Source: Deltaproteobacteria bacterium (GTDB lineage: Bacteria; Desulfobacterota; GWC2-55-46; DRQE01). Taken from it: 10,258 nucleotides of DNA. This document shows, piece after piece, positions 1 to 5,941 of the stretch; within the stretch, counting starts at the first letter, position 1; every line of letters starts with the position of its first letter. The notes under the pieces were generated by a model. The model saw nothing but the letters and a program-made list of their open reading frames with translations. It made no database searches and was not told the origin of the DNA. Location of the stretch: NCBI GenBank assembly GCA_030636245.1, contig DAOVXI010000041.1, positions 1-10,258 of the forward strand, written 5' to 3'. Made by a program: the position numbers and the translations under genes.

Positions 1-212
1 AGCACTTCGAACATCAGGCCGCCCGTGGTGGTTTCGATGACGGCATAGACGTGGGTCGGATCGCCACGGTCCTCCGCAGGGCATGGCCGGTGCTTGATGT
101 CCGGGTGCAGTCCGTACCAGAAGTCGAACTCGTCACCCTTGTAGACGGCGCGCGCATCGACTCGCCGGATCTTATCCGATCGCCAACCCATGTCGATCAT
201 GCCCTGGTAGCC
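1..212 (-). other. RecT-family recombinase fragment fused to the mutL reading frame
   Basis: RecT proteins are phage and prophage single-strand annealing recombinases. The last 70 or so residues of the mutL frame match the RecT core rather than MutL: GYQGMIDMGWRS, then ARAVYKGDEFDFWYGL, then HRP, then DPTHVYAVIE and GGLMFEV. The same succession of blocks (GYxGMIxLARRS, VxxGDEFxFxxGL, HRP, THVYAV, FEV) is found in E. coli RecT. Composition also shifts: nt 1-200 are about 61% GC by my hand count, and all four Ile codons are ATC, whereas upstream mutL often uses ATA. No stop or start separates the two parts. An assembly or cloning chimera at a contig edge is the simplest explanation; a genuine recombination product is less likely. 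Confidence 0.8.
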
Positions 213-1025
213 GTCGATTATGGCCCGGTTTATCGCCTTGTCCTTTATGATACGTCCGTTCAGGAAGGTCATGACGTTCTTTGCCGTTGCCTGCCCCCTG
301 CCAGCGGTCGAGACATAACCCGTAACCGAAACGTCCCAGCCGGGATTGCCCTTAACCTCTAAGAGTTCACCTGTCACATCGTCTCCAAAGATATCACCAA
401 GCCTTTTCTTAAGCTCTGCCTCGGGCACATCAAAGGAGCTTCTCTTTCCGTGCTTCAATGTAAAGCGCACATCCGGGCGCGCTATGGCCATCTTCCTTAT
501 AAGCTCCATTATGCGCGTGAACTCGGTCTGAGCGCCACGGAGGAATTTCTGCCTCGCGGGGGTGTTGAAGAAAAGTTCCTTCACCTCAACCGTTGTTCCC
601 ACGTTGCAGGGATCGTCGGTTATCTTTGCCACGCCGCCTCCCGAAACGCTTACCTTCTTTCCTCCCACGGCTCCCTCTGTCTTGCTCTTTAAGGAGAACT
701 TCGAGACAGCGGCGATGCTGTAGAGAGCCTCGCCCCGAAAGCCCATCGTGCTTATGGCTTCGAGCTCGGCTTCGTTATGTAATTTGCTTGTCGCGTGACG
801 GTGAACGGTCAAGGGAACATCTTCCGCTTCGATGCCGCTTCCATTGTCTGTTATAGTGATTGAACTCTTTCCGCCGTCTTCCAAAGCAATGGTTATCTTT
901 GTAGCACCCGCGTCAAGTGCGTTCTCGACAAGCTCCTTTACGATGGAGGCGGGCCGCTCGACGACCTCTCCCGCGGCTATCTTGGATGAGAGAGACTCAT
1001 CCATTATATGTATACGTTCAGTCAT
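1..1025 (-). CDS. mutL: DNA mismatch repair protein MutL, N-terminal part, running in frame into RecT-like sequence at the window edge
   Basis: MutL is the GHKL-ATPase matchmaker that couples MutS mismatch recognition to strand incision. The ATG at 1023-1025 opens the frame, and 341 codons are visible before the edge. GHKL motifs are clear: KELVENALDAGA (residues 30-41, with E31 and N35 as expected catalytic and Mg ligands), DNGSGI (60-65) and GFRGEAL (95-101). FFNTPARQKFL (152-162) and FLNGRIIKDKAINRAI (254-269) are also typical. From about residue 272 the protein stops resembling MutL; the expected segment leading to the DVNVHPxK motif is absent and RecT-like sequence replaces it. The start lies 12 nt after the stop of the glycosylase gene. 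An AGGA about 10 nt upstream, overlapping that stop, is a plausible ribosome binding site. The identity of residues 1-271 is secure; the rest of the protein is not in this window. Confidence 0.93.
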   Translation of the reverse strand, partial: MTERIHIMDESLSSKIAAGEVVERPASIVKELVENALDAGATKITIALEDGGKSSITITDNGSGIEAEDVPLTVHRHATSKLHNEAELEAISTMGFRGEALYSIAAVSKFSLKSKTEGAVGGKKVSVSGGGVAKITDDPCNVGTTVEVKELFFNTPARQKFLRGAQTEFTRIMELIRKMAIARPDVRFTLKHGKRSSFDVPEAELKKRLGDIFGDDVTGELLEVKGNPGWDVSVTGYVSTAGRGQATAKNVMTFLNGRIIKDKAINRAIIDGYQGMIDMGWRSDKIRRVDARAVYKGDEFDFWYGLHPDIKHRPCPAEDRGDPTHVYAVIETTTGGLMFEV

Positions 1026-1037
1026 TATTACTTTATC

Positions 1038-1741
1038 CTATAACATTCCTTCAAGAGGACAGACATTACAAACCGGCTCTCTCTTTTTGCAGTGCTCCTT
1101 GGCGAGCCTTACGATAAGCGCGTGGTACTCGTTGAAGACTTTAGTGTCATGCTTCAGGTTATCCATGAAGATGGCCTGCATCTCGTCATAACTTGAATCC
1201 TCTGTTGCGATGCCGTGCATCATAAGTACTCGCTTGGTGTAGGCGTCAATGACGAAGACGGGCTTCTTTGCGGCATAGAGAAGGATGGAGTCCGCCGTCT
1301 CGGGGCCGATGCCCTTTAAACTTAAAAGCTCTTCCCTTAATTTATATGTATCCTGCCTGAAGAACTTTGTGAGGCTTCCGTTGTAATTCTTCTTTATGTA
1401 TGCGACAAGATCCTTGAGCCTCTTTGATTTCTGGTTGAAGTAGCCTGACGGTCTTATGAGTGTAGCGAGTTTCTTCTGTGTTATCTTATCGAATGCATCG
1501 AGCGTTAAAAGCTTTTCCTTCTTTAGATTATTTATCGCCTTCTCGACATTACCCCAGTTGGTGTTCTGCGTAAGTATCGCGCCGACCACGACCTCGAAGC
1601 GTGAGCTTGCCGGCCACCAGCCCTGCGGCCCGAAGGCCCTGTATAGCTGGGCGTATAAGGTCTCAAGGGTTTTCTTAAGCGCCCTCTTCTTTGTTGTCTT
1701 CGGTGTCTTTGTTATTTTCGTAACCTCTTTTTCTTTGTCAT
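1038..1741 (-). CDS. HhH-GPD base-excision DNA glycosylase (endonuclease III / MagIII-like), apparent frameshift near its start
   Basis: This is a DNA glycosylase of the endonuclease III superfamily. The uninterrupted part with a usable start is 1038-1589 (GTG, 183 aa), with VVGAILTQNTNW, RPSGYFNQKSKRL, the helix-hairpin-helix LKGIGPETAD and the catalytic Asp in VFVIDAYTKR (D115 counted from the GTG). The conserved family N-terminus lies upstream in the same frame, LYAQLYRAFGPQGWWPASSRFEV (about 1590-1660), so the GTG is too late. No ATG, GTG or TTG exists in that frame before the stop near 1755. The ATG at 1739-1741 is one base out of frame; one extra A in the A5 run at 1728-1732 would join it and give about 234 aa. 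The Lys used for lyase activity in Nth is Glu here (E97), so a monofunctional, MagIII-like activity is inferred. The C-terminus has C167-x6-C174-x2-C177 and then ends without the fourth cluster cysteine. Confidence 0.8.
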
Positions 1742-1788
1742 AAAATGGTACTTACTATCATCACATGAGGGGGCAATGGCTCACCCTA
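1742..1788. repeat. REP-like repeat, copy A (degenerate hairpin)
   Basis: This copy contains an 18-nt block, AAAATGGTACTTACTATC, and a second block, GGGCAATGGCTCACCCT. Both recur at 2050-2087 with one mismatch each. Twelve or so extra bases sit between the blocks here, and the hairpin is imperfect. It lies against the 5' end of the glycosylase gene, and its first bases are next to that gene's out-of-frame ATG. It is non-coding and its mobility is unknown. Confidence 0.6.
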
Positions 1789-1794
1789 CAAGAC

Positions 1795-2028
1795 TTATAC
1801 TTCATTACTTCCAAAGACCGCAATCACACCATTCAATGAGTCTTGCGTTAATACCTCATAGTCCTCTAAATGAATATGACCTTCTTGGGGCTTATCAATC
1901 AATGCCTGGCAAAAATCTATAAGTTTCTTCAAACCTGCTTCCGTAGCATAAACACATACCTCATTATCAGATAGGCTAAGCTCAATATCTCTACCATTAA
2001 AATCAGGCTGTTTAAATTCCTTATCCAT
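1795..2028 (-). CDS. Small protein resembling Imm32-type immunity proteins
   Basis: This is a 77-residue acidic soluble protein. The ATG at 2026-2028 is preferred over earlier in-frame codons because AAAGGGGAG lies just upstream of it, whereas the longer frame would start inside the upstream repeat. There is no signal peptide or membrane segment. The pattern of an N-terminal strand (IELSLSDNEVCVYAT), a helix (EAGLKKLIDFCQALID), then GHIHLEDYEVL and a closing strand GVIAVFG recalls the Imm32 family, in which a GHxHLxxY block follows a helix. Imm32 members have been predicted as immunity proteins of polymorphic toxin systems, but no toxin gene is visible here. An immunity role is therefore inference. 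It is AT-rich against its neighbours and lies between two copies of a hairpin repeat. Confidence 0.6.
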   Translation of the reverse strand: MDKEFKQPDFNGRDIELSLSDNEVCVYATEAGLKKLIDFCQALIDKPQEGHIHLEDYEVLTQDSLNGVIAVFGSNEV

Positions 2029-2049
2029 ACACTCCCCTTTCTTTATTCT

Positions 2050-2087
2050 AAAAAGGTACTTACTATCGGTGGGCAATGGCCCACCCT
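2050..2087. repeat. REP-like repeat, copy B, with 7-bp hairpin
   Basis: This copy contains AAAAAGGTACTTACTATC followed by GGTGGGC-AATG-GCCCACC (2068-2085), a perfect 7-bp stem with a 4-nt loop, then CT. It matches copy A at 1742-1788 in the same orientation. Hairpin repeats with a GTGGGC...GCCCAC core are common dispersed elements in environmental bacteria, but I cannot assign a family from memory. It sits between the zinc-ribbon gene and the Imm32-like gene and might also act as a weak terminator or mRNA stabiliser. Confidence 0.65.
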
Positions 2088-2116
2088 GCTAGGCTGCAAC
2101 CGTTCTCTCTGTAAAA

Positions 2117-2410
2117 TCAAGGAACTTTATGTCCGCAACTTCTGCACTTATCAGGCAAAAACGGCAATACTAAATACCACACCGGAGTATTCCGTATCAT
2201 AAAATAAGGCACGAGCGGCCAGCCACATGAAGGACATTTGATAACCTTTGGCACTAATATTACTCCAATAACAGCTGATAAAAATAAAACTGAAAACAAT
2301 AAAACATCCAATGCAGGTTTATGAGGGTACATATCTACTATATATATAATAGTGATACAAAAAATAAGACTAATTAAAAGCACTAACCAGTATCTAATAT
2401 TTAATTTCAT
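2117..2410 (-). CDS. Small membrane protein with C-terminal zinc ribbon, function unknown
   Basis: This is a 97-residue protein that I do not recognise as a named family. Residues about 7-26 and 34-54 are two hydrophobic helices separated by a short loop (DMYPHKP). They are followed by a zinc-ribbon-like module with knuckles C59-P-S-C62-G and C89-R-S-C92-G about 27 residues apart. A hydrophobic stretch (VWYLVLPFLP, about 77-86) lies between the knuckles. The predicted form is two membrane segments with a cytoplasmic or membrane-edge zinc ribbon. The ATG at 2408-2410 is used; the sequence before it (GGTGATTT) offers only a weak ribosome binding site. The gene is clearly AT-rich compared with rluB upstream and, with the Imm32-like gene, forms an accessory patch. 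Confidence 0.7.
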   Translation of the reverse strand: MKLNIRYWLVLLISLIFCITIIYIVDMYPHKPALDVLLFSVLFLSAVIGVILVPKVIKCPSCGWPLVPYFMIRNTPVWYLVLPFLPDKCRSCGHKVP

Positions 2411-2428
2411 AAATCACCAATTCACACC

Positions 2429-3466
2429 CTACCCCCGGCTTAGATCCTTTAAGGCCCTTACCTCCTGGGGTTTCAGGAAACGGTACTCGCCGACATCAAG
2501 GCGGCCCAAGCGGATGCCCGCGAACTCGGTCCGCTTAAGCTTCATAACGGGATGGCCCACACGCTTGCACATGCGCTTGATGAGACGGTTACGTCCCTCG
2601 GTAACGGTTATCTCTATCCATGAGTTCTCTTTGGCTTTCCTCAGGAACCTGACCTCGGCCGGTTGGGTACGGCCGTCCTCAAGATAAACACCGCTCTTAA
2701 GCTTACTGAGCGTCTTATCTGTCGGCACGCCACGCACCTTTACCTCATAGGTTTTCTTGATCTTAAAGTTCGGATGGATAAGGCGGTTACTGAGCTCGCC
2801 GTCGTTGGTTATAAGGAGCACGCCCTCGGCGTCGTAATCAAGACGGCCCACGGGATAGACCCGTCCCTTGACCTTCTTCAAGAGATCAACGACAACCGGC
2901 CTCGTGCCCGGATCGCTCACCGCGCTTATGTAGCCCTTGGGTTTATTAAGGAGCACATGGACAGGCTTTTCTTTGCGTCTAATGGGTTCGTTGTCGACAA
3001 GTATCTTGTCAACCATCGGGTCGGCCTTTGTGCCAAGCTCGGTCACTGTCTTACGGTTCACGACAACACGACCGCTTGTTATGAGCTCCTCGGCCTTGCG
3101 CCTTGAGCATATGCCCGCGTCGGCGAGTATCTTCTGCAGCCTGTGCTGACCGGGTACGACCGGGGTGGCGGAGGTGGAGCGGCGGCTCTTACTTGTCGTC
3201 GTCCTCTTCTTCGTCGTCCTCGTCGTCGTCCTCGTCTTCGTCCTCGTCGTCGGCCTCTTCGTCGTTGTTGTCGTCGTCGTTGTTGTCTTCCTCGCCGGGC
3301 TCTTCGTCGTCGTCTTCTTCGTCAGGTTCTTCTTCGCTGTCGAGTTCGAGGTTCTCGTCGTTCTCGCTTTCGTCGCTGTTTTCCTCTGATTCGTCTTCTT
3401 CGTGCTCGACGTCGGAGACTTCCTCGCCTTCGCCGCTGTCCTCTTTTTCGCTTGTTTTTTCATCAC
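2429..3466 (-). CDS. rluB: 23S rRNA pseudouridine synthase, RluB/RsuA family, with long basic N-terminal tail
   Basis: RluB-type enzymes isomerise a uridine to pseudouridine in 23S rRNA. Residues about 107-150 form an S4 RNA-binding domain (HRLQKILADAGICSRRKAEE). The catalytic domain follows with HVLLNKPKGYISAV, the catalytic motif VGRLDYDAEG (D210), LLITNDGELSNRLIHP, KTYEVKV and a late GRNRLIKRMC block. Residues 1-106 are low-complexity Lys/Thr/Arg/Ser, with a run of nine Thr at 61-69. The only start codons in this frame are the adjacent GTG and ATG at 3461-3466, directly after an in-frame TAA, and 278 nt inside scpB. From there to the S4 domain I find no ATG, GTG or TTG. The enzyme is 345 aa; relatives without the tail are about 240 aa. 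RluB, RluE, RluF and RsuA share these motifs; operon context favours RluB. Confidence 0.9.
   Translation of the reverse strand: MMKKQAKKRTAAKARKSPTSSTKKTNQRKTATKARTTRTSNSTAKKNLTKKTTTKSPARKTTTTTTTTTKRPTTRTKTRTTTRTTKKRTTTSKSRRSTSATPVVPGQHRLQKILADAGICSRRKAEELITSGRVVVNRKTVTELGTKADPMVDKILVDNEPIRRKEKPVHVLLNKPKGYISAVSDPGTRPVVVDLLKKVKGRVYPVGRLDYDAEGVLLITNDGELSNRLIHPNFKIKKTYEVKVRGVPTDKTLSKLKSGVYLEDGRTQPAEVRFLRKAKENSWIEITVTEGRNRLIKRMCKRVGHPVMKLKRTEFAGIRLGRLDVGEYRFLKPQEVRALKDLSRG
3189..3466 (-). other. Dual-coding overlap: ScpB acidic tail and RluB basic tail on the same DNA
   Basis: These 278 nt are read in two frames of the same strand. In the scpB frame GAC, GAG, GAA and AAC codons give an almost entirely acidic tail. 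Shifted by one base, the same bases read as ACG, AGG, AAG and GCG codons, giving the Thr/Arg/Lys/Ala-rich tail of RluB. The DNA is an imperfect GAC/GAG triplet repeat, densest at about 3189-3330. Both frames are open throughout. Confidence 0.85.
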
Positions 3467-4115
3467 TTATGCCACCTTCATCTTTAACTTCGTTTTCTAT
3501 CTTTTCTCCGTTTTCGTCTAATTCTCCTTCGGTCAAAAGCTCGTCATCACCCTCCTTGACGAACTCCTGTATCTCCTTCAAGGTCGGTAGCCCCGAGAGA
3601 TCCTTCAGATCAAAGGCCTCCAGAAATTCCTTGGCCGTACCATAAAGCACAGGCCTGCCGGGCGCGTCCTGGCGTCCGACTATCTTTATAAGTCTGCGTT
3701 CTAAAAGGGTTTTTAAAACACCCGCGCTGTCCACTCCGCGTATCTCTTCGAGCATGGCACGCGTTAAGGGCTGCTTATAGGCAACGATCGCCAGTGTCTC
3801 CATGGCGGCCTTGCTTATCTTCTGTGCGCCTACCTTGAAGAACCTCTTGATCCACGGGGCATGCACCGGGCGGGTCCTGAACTGGAAGCCTCCCGCAATC
3901 TCCTCGATGTATATCCCATGCGGGTTTGCGCCGTTCTCACCCTCGCTCTCAGGATTGCCGCTTCCGCCGTAATCATCGGCCAACTCAGCCAAAGCCTCCT
4001 TGATATCCTCTCTCTTCTCACCCTCCAGAACGCCGGCAAATCTGTCGATGCTCACCGGGTGGTCGGCGGCGAAAATGATTGATTCTATTACTGATTTCAG
4101 TGCTGCTTTTTCCAT
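3189..4115 (-). CDS. scpB: Segregation and condensation protein B with long polyacidic C-terminal tail
   Basis: ScpB is the winged-helix KITE subunit that dimerises and binds ScpA in the SMC-ScpAB condensin. The folded part is residues about 1-185: KSVIESIIFAADHPVS at the N-terminus, then the signature KAAMETLAIVAYKQPLTRAM with EEIRGVDS (102-130), LLERRLIKIVGR (137-148) and the usual end of the second winged helix (LYGTAKEFLEAFDL, 157-170). Residues about 187-308 are almost all Asp, Glu, Ser, Asn and Gly, ending D-D-D-K; the family is usually near 180-200 aa, and acidic tails of variable length are known. The ATG at 4113-4115 is chosen because it begins the conserved region and leaves a 4-nt gap after scpA; an in-frame ATG at 4154 would overlap scpA by 35 nt. 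GAGGTATAGGG upstream can serve as the ribosome binding site. Confidence 0.93.
   Translation of the reverse strand: MEKAALKSVIESIIFAADHPVSIDRFAGVLEGEKREDIKEALAELADDYGGSGNPESEGENGANPHGIYIEEIAGGFQFRTRPVHAPWIKRFFKVGAQKISKAAMETLAIVAYKQPLTRAMLEEIRGVDSAGVLKTLLERRLIKIVGRQDAPGRPVLYGTAKEFLEAFDLKDLSGLPTLKEIQEFVKEGDDELLTEGELDENGEKIENEVKDEGGISDEKTSEKEDSGEGEEVSDVEHEEDESEENSDESENDENLELDSEEEPDEEDDDEEPGEEDNNDDDNNDEEADDEDEDEDDDEDDEEEDDDK
3472..3479 (-). promoter_or_regulatory. Ribosome binding site for rluB inside scpB
   Basis: GAAGGTGG lies 5 nt before the GTG at 3464-3466 (8 nt before the adjacent ATG) and resembles the anti-16S consensus AGGTG core. It sits within the scpB coding sequence and supports the rluB start placed deep inside that gene. 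Confidence 0.5.
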
Positions 4116-4119
4116 GTCC

Positions 4120-4923
4120 CTATACCTCGTGTGTGTTTTCGTCCGGCGAATCAAAGGTGGAGGCCTCGGTGCCGGGTGAGCGGTATACCCTTATGGTACC
4201 CTTCTCGTCGTCTTCCTCTTTGCCCTGATGTACCTTTATAATCAATAACTTAGCAAGCTCAAGTATGGCAAGGAAAGTTACGATGACCTCGCCCTTTGTG
4301 GCTTCCTTTGGAAATAACTCAGCAAAAACCATGCTTTTGCCAGTATCCAATGTTTCCATTATATGATTGATCTTATCCCTTACCTTGAACCTGTCAACGG
4401 TAATATCTATCTCATGCACCGCACTTGCCCTCTTGAGTATATCCTTAAAAGCCTCCATAAGATCCATCAGGGTAATGTCAATAAGCGAGCTTGGCTCCTC
4501 ATAATCTTGATCAAGATCAGCGAGAGGGAACGGCGCGCCCCGGGTGAAAACATCACGGCCCAGAATGTTCCTCTCGGAAAGCTCGGCCGCAACCTCCTTA
4601 AACCTCTGATATTCCATGAGTTTTCGTATCAGTGCTTCTCTTGGGTCCTCGCCCTCCTCCTCTTCGGCGGCCTCCACTTCCGTTACAGGCAAAAGCATCT
4701 TGCTCTTAACATGGATCAAGGTCGCGGCCATAAGAAGGAACTCTCCCGCGATATCAAGGTTCATGCTTTTTATCAAGTCCAGGTAAGAAAGGTACTGCTC
4801 GGTTATATCAAGAATGGAAATATCAGCTATCTCCACCTCATCCTTCTTGATAAGATGAAGCAAGAGATCGAGCGGACCCTCGAATATATCCAGTTTTACC
4901 TTATAGCTGACTCTATTGCTCAA
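4120..4923 (-). CDS. scpA: Segregation and condensation protein A (kleisin)
   Basis: ScpA is the kleisin that bridges the SMC heads and carries the ScpB dimer. The 267-residue product has the family N-terminus almost unchanged: YKVKLDIFEGPLDLLLHLI (7-25), then IADISILDITEQYL and the helix AGEFLLMAATLIHVKSKMLL. An acidic linker (EAAEEEEGEDPREALI) follows, and the C-terminal winged helix that contacts SMC ends in FLAILELAKLLIIKV. The start is TTG at 4921-4923, overlapping the trpS stop (TTGA), so translation is probably coupled to trpS. No ATG lies between this TTG and the conserved block. It is followed after 4 nt by scpB, its usual partner. Length is normal for the family. Confidence 0.95.
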   Translation of the reverse strand: MSNRVSYKVKLDIFEGPLDLLLHLIKKDEVEIADISILDITEQYLSYLDLIKSMNLDIAGEFLLMAATLIHVKSKMLLPVTEVEAAEEEEGEDPREALIRKLMEYQRFKEVAAELSERNILGRDVFTRGAPFPLADLDQDYEEPSSLIDITLMDLMEAFKDILKRASAVHEIDITVDRFKVRDKINHIMETLDTGKSMVFAELFPKEATKGEVIVTFLAILELAKLLIIKVHQGKEEDDEKGTIRVYRSPGTEASTFDSPDENTHEV

Positions 4924-5921
4924 TTACCAAGCCCCAGTTTTTCCCTGACTACTTCCATTGTTTCAACCGCCACAGCCCTTGCCTTATCCGTATCTCTTTT
5001 TATTATATCCATGACCAAAGATCTGTCTTTCTCAAGCTCCGCCCTCTTCTCCCTGACCGGCGCGAGCCTCTCCAAAACCTTTGGAATTACAGAGTTTTTA
5101 CACTCAATGCAGCCGAACTCGGCCTTGGTACAGCCGTTTTGCACCCAATTAAGGGTCTCCTCATTTGAGTAAAGTTTATGGAAGGTTATATAAACCGGAC
5201 AGACCTCCGGGTTGCCGGGATCGGTCTTTTTCTGCCTTGCCGTATCCGTTACCATTGTACGTATCTTCTTCTCGATCACATCCGGCTCGTCTGATATATA
5301 TATGGAGTTATCATAGGACTTGCTCATCTTACGCCCATCCGTGCCGAGCACCTTTGGAGCCTCCGTCAGAAGCGTCTGGGGCTCGGGAAATGTCTGGCCA
5401 TAAAGATGGTTAAAGCGCCTGACTATCTCCCTTGAAAGCTCAACGTGAGGAGCCTGGTCCTGCCCCACAGGCACGGCTCCGGCACGATATATAACGATAT
5501 CGGCTGTTTGCAGTACCGGGTATCCAAGAAAACCATAGGTATGTATATCACGTGTTTTCAACTCGCGCAGCTGCTCTTTATATGTAGGGTTTCTCTCAAG
5601 CCACCCAATAGGGGTGATCATGGAAAGCAACACATAGAGCTCTGCGTGTTCCTTAACTCCGCTCTGAAGAAATATAACGCTCTTGTCCGGGTCTATGCCA
5701 ACGGAAAGCCAGTCAATGACCATCTCTATCGTATTCTCGGACATGTCCGCGGGCTTCTCATACTCTGTTGTAAGTGCGTGCCAATCAGCCACGAAGAAGT
5801 AGCAGTCATGGTCCTTTTGAAGCTTAAGCCAGTTGTCCAAAACCCCGTGGTAGTGCCCCAAATGAAGCTTGCCCGTGGGCCTCATGCCGCTTACGATCCT
5901 GTTGTTCTTTTCTTTTGTCAT
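4920..5921 (-). CDS. trpS: Tryptophanyl-tRNA synthetase with iron-sulfur cluster cysteine pattern
   Basis: This class Ic synthetase charges tRNA-Trp. The 333-residue length is normal. The Rossmann-fold signature is HLGH (20-23) after SGMRPTGKL, and the KMSKS loop is GRKMSKS (196-202). Further family marks are ADWHALTT (45-52), GYPVLQTADI (133-142) and PVGQDQAPHVELSREI (151-166). The anticodon-binding half holds C241-x22-C264-x6-C271-x2-C274, the spacing reported for the [4Fe-4S] cluster of Thermotoga maritima TrpRS. The ATG at 5919-5921 lies 20 nt after the stop of the M50 gene; AGGGAAAGTAGAG upstream is a loose ribosome binding site. The stop overlaps the TTG start of scpA, so these genes are likely co-transcribed. 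Confidence 0.96.
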   Translation of the reverse strand: MTKEKNNRIVSGMRPTGKLHLGHYHGVLDNWLKLQKDHDCYFFVADWHALTTEYEKPADMSENTIEMVIDWLSVGIDPDKSVIFLQSGVKEHAELYVLLSMITPIGWLERNPTYKEQLRELKTRDIHTYGFLGYPVLQTADIVIYRAGAVPVGQDQAPHVELSREIVRRFNHLYGQTFPEPQTLLTEAPKVLGTDGRKMSKSYDNSIYISDEPDVIEKKIRTMVTDTARQKKTDPGNPEVCPVYITFHKLYSNEETLNWVQNGCTKAEFGCIECKNSVIPKVLERLAPVREKRAELEKDRSLVMDIIKRDTDKARAVAVETMEVVREKLGLGN

Positions 5922-5941
5922 ATTGCTCTACTTTCCCTGTC

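Noticed and set aside
1..212. A true prophage or RecT-based recombination system next to mutL
   Set aside because: Only a fragment is visible, in the mutL frame, with no exonuclease, integrase or other phage gene in the window, and it lies at the edge where chimeric joins are common.
3189..3340. CRISPR-like or minisatellite array
   Set aside because: There are no regular repeats with spacers; it is an imperfect triplet repeat explained by the two charged protein tails.
3103..3645. Plus-strand frame giving a long poly-Ser protein
   Set aside because: It is the complement of the GAC/GAG repeat in scpB and has no family features; it exists only because of the triplet repeat.
4116..4154. Longer ScpB starting at the ATG at 4152-4154
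   Set aside because: The extra 13 residues overlap the end of scpA and have no family resemblance; the ATG at 4115 begins the conserved region.
4363..5172. Plus-strand 269-codon frame opposite scpA and trpS
   Set aside because: It crosses two well-supported genes on the other strand and shows no recognisable domain.
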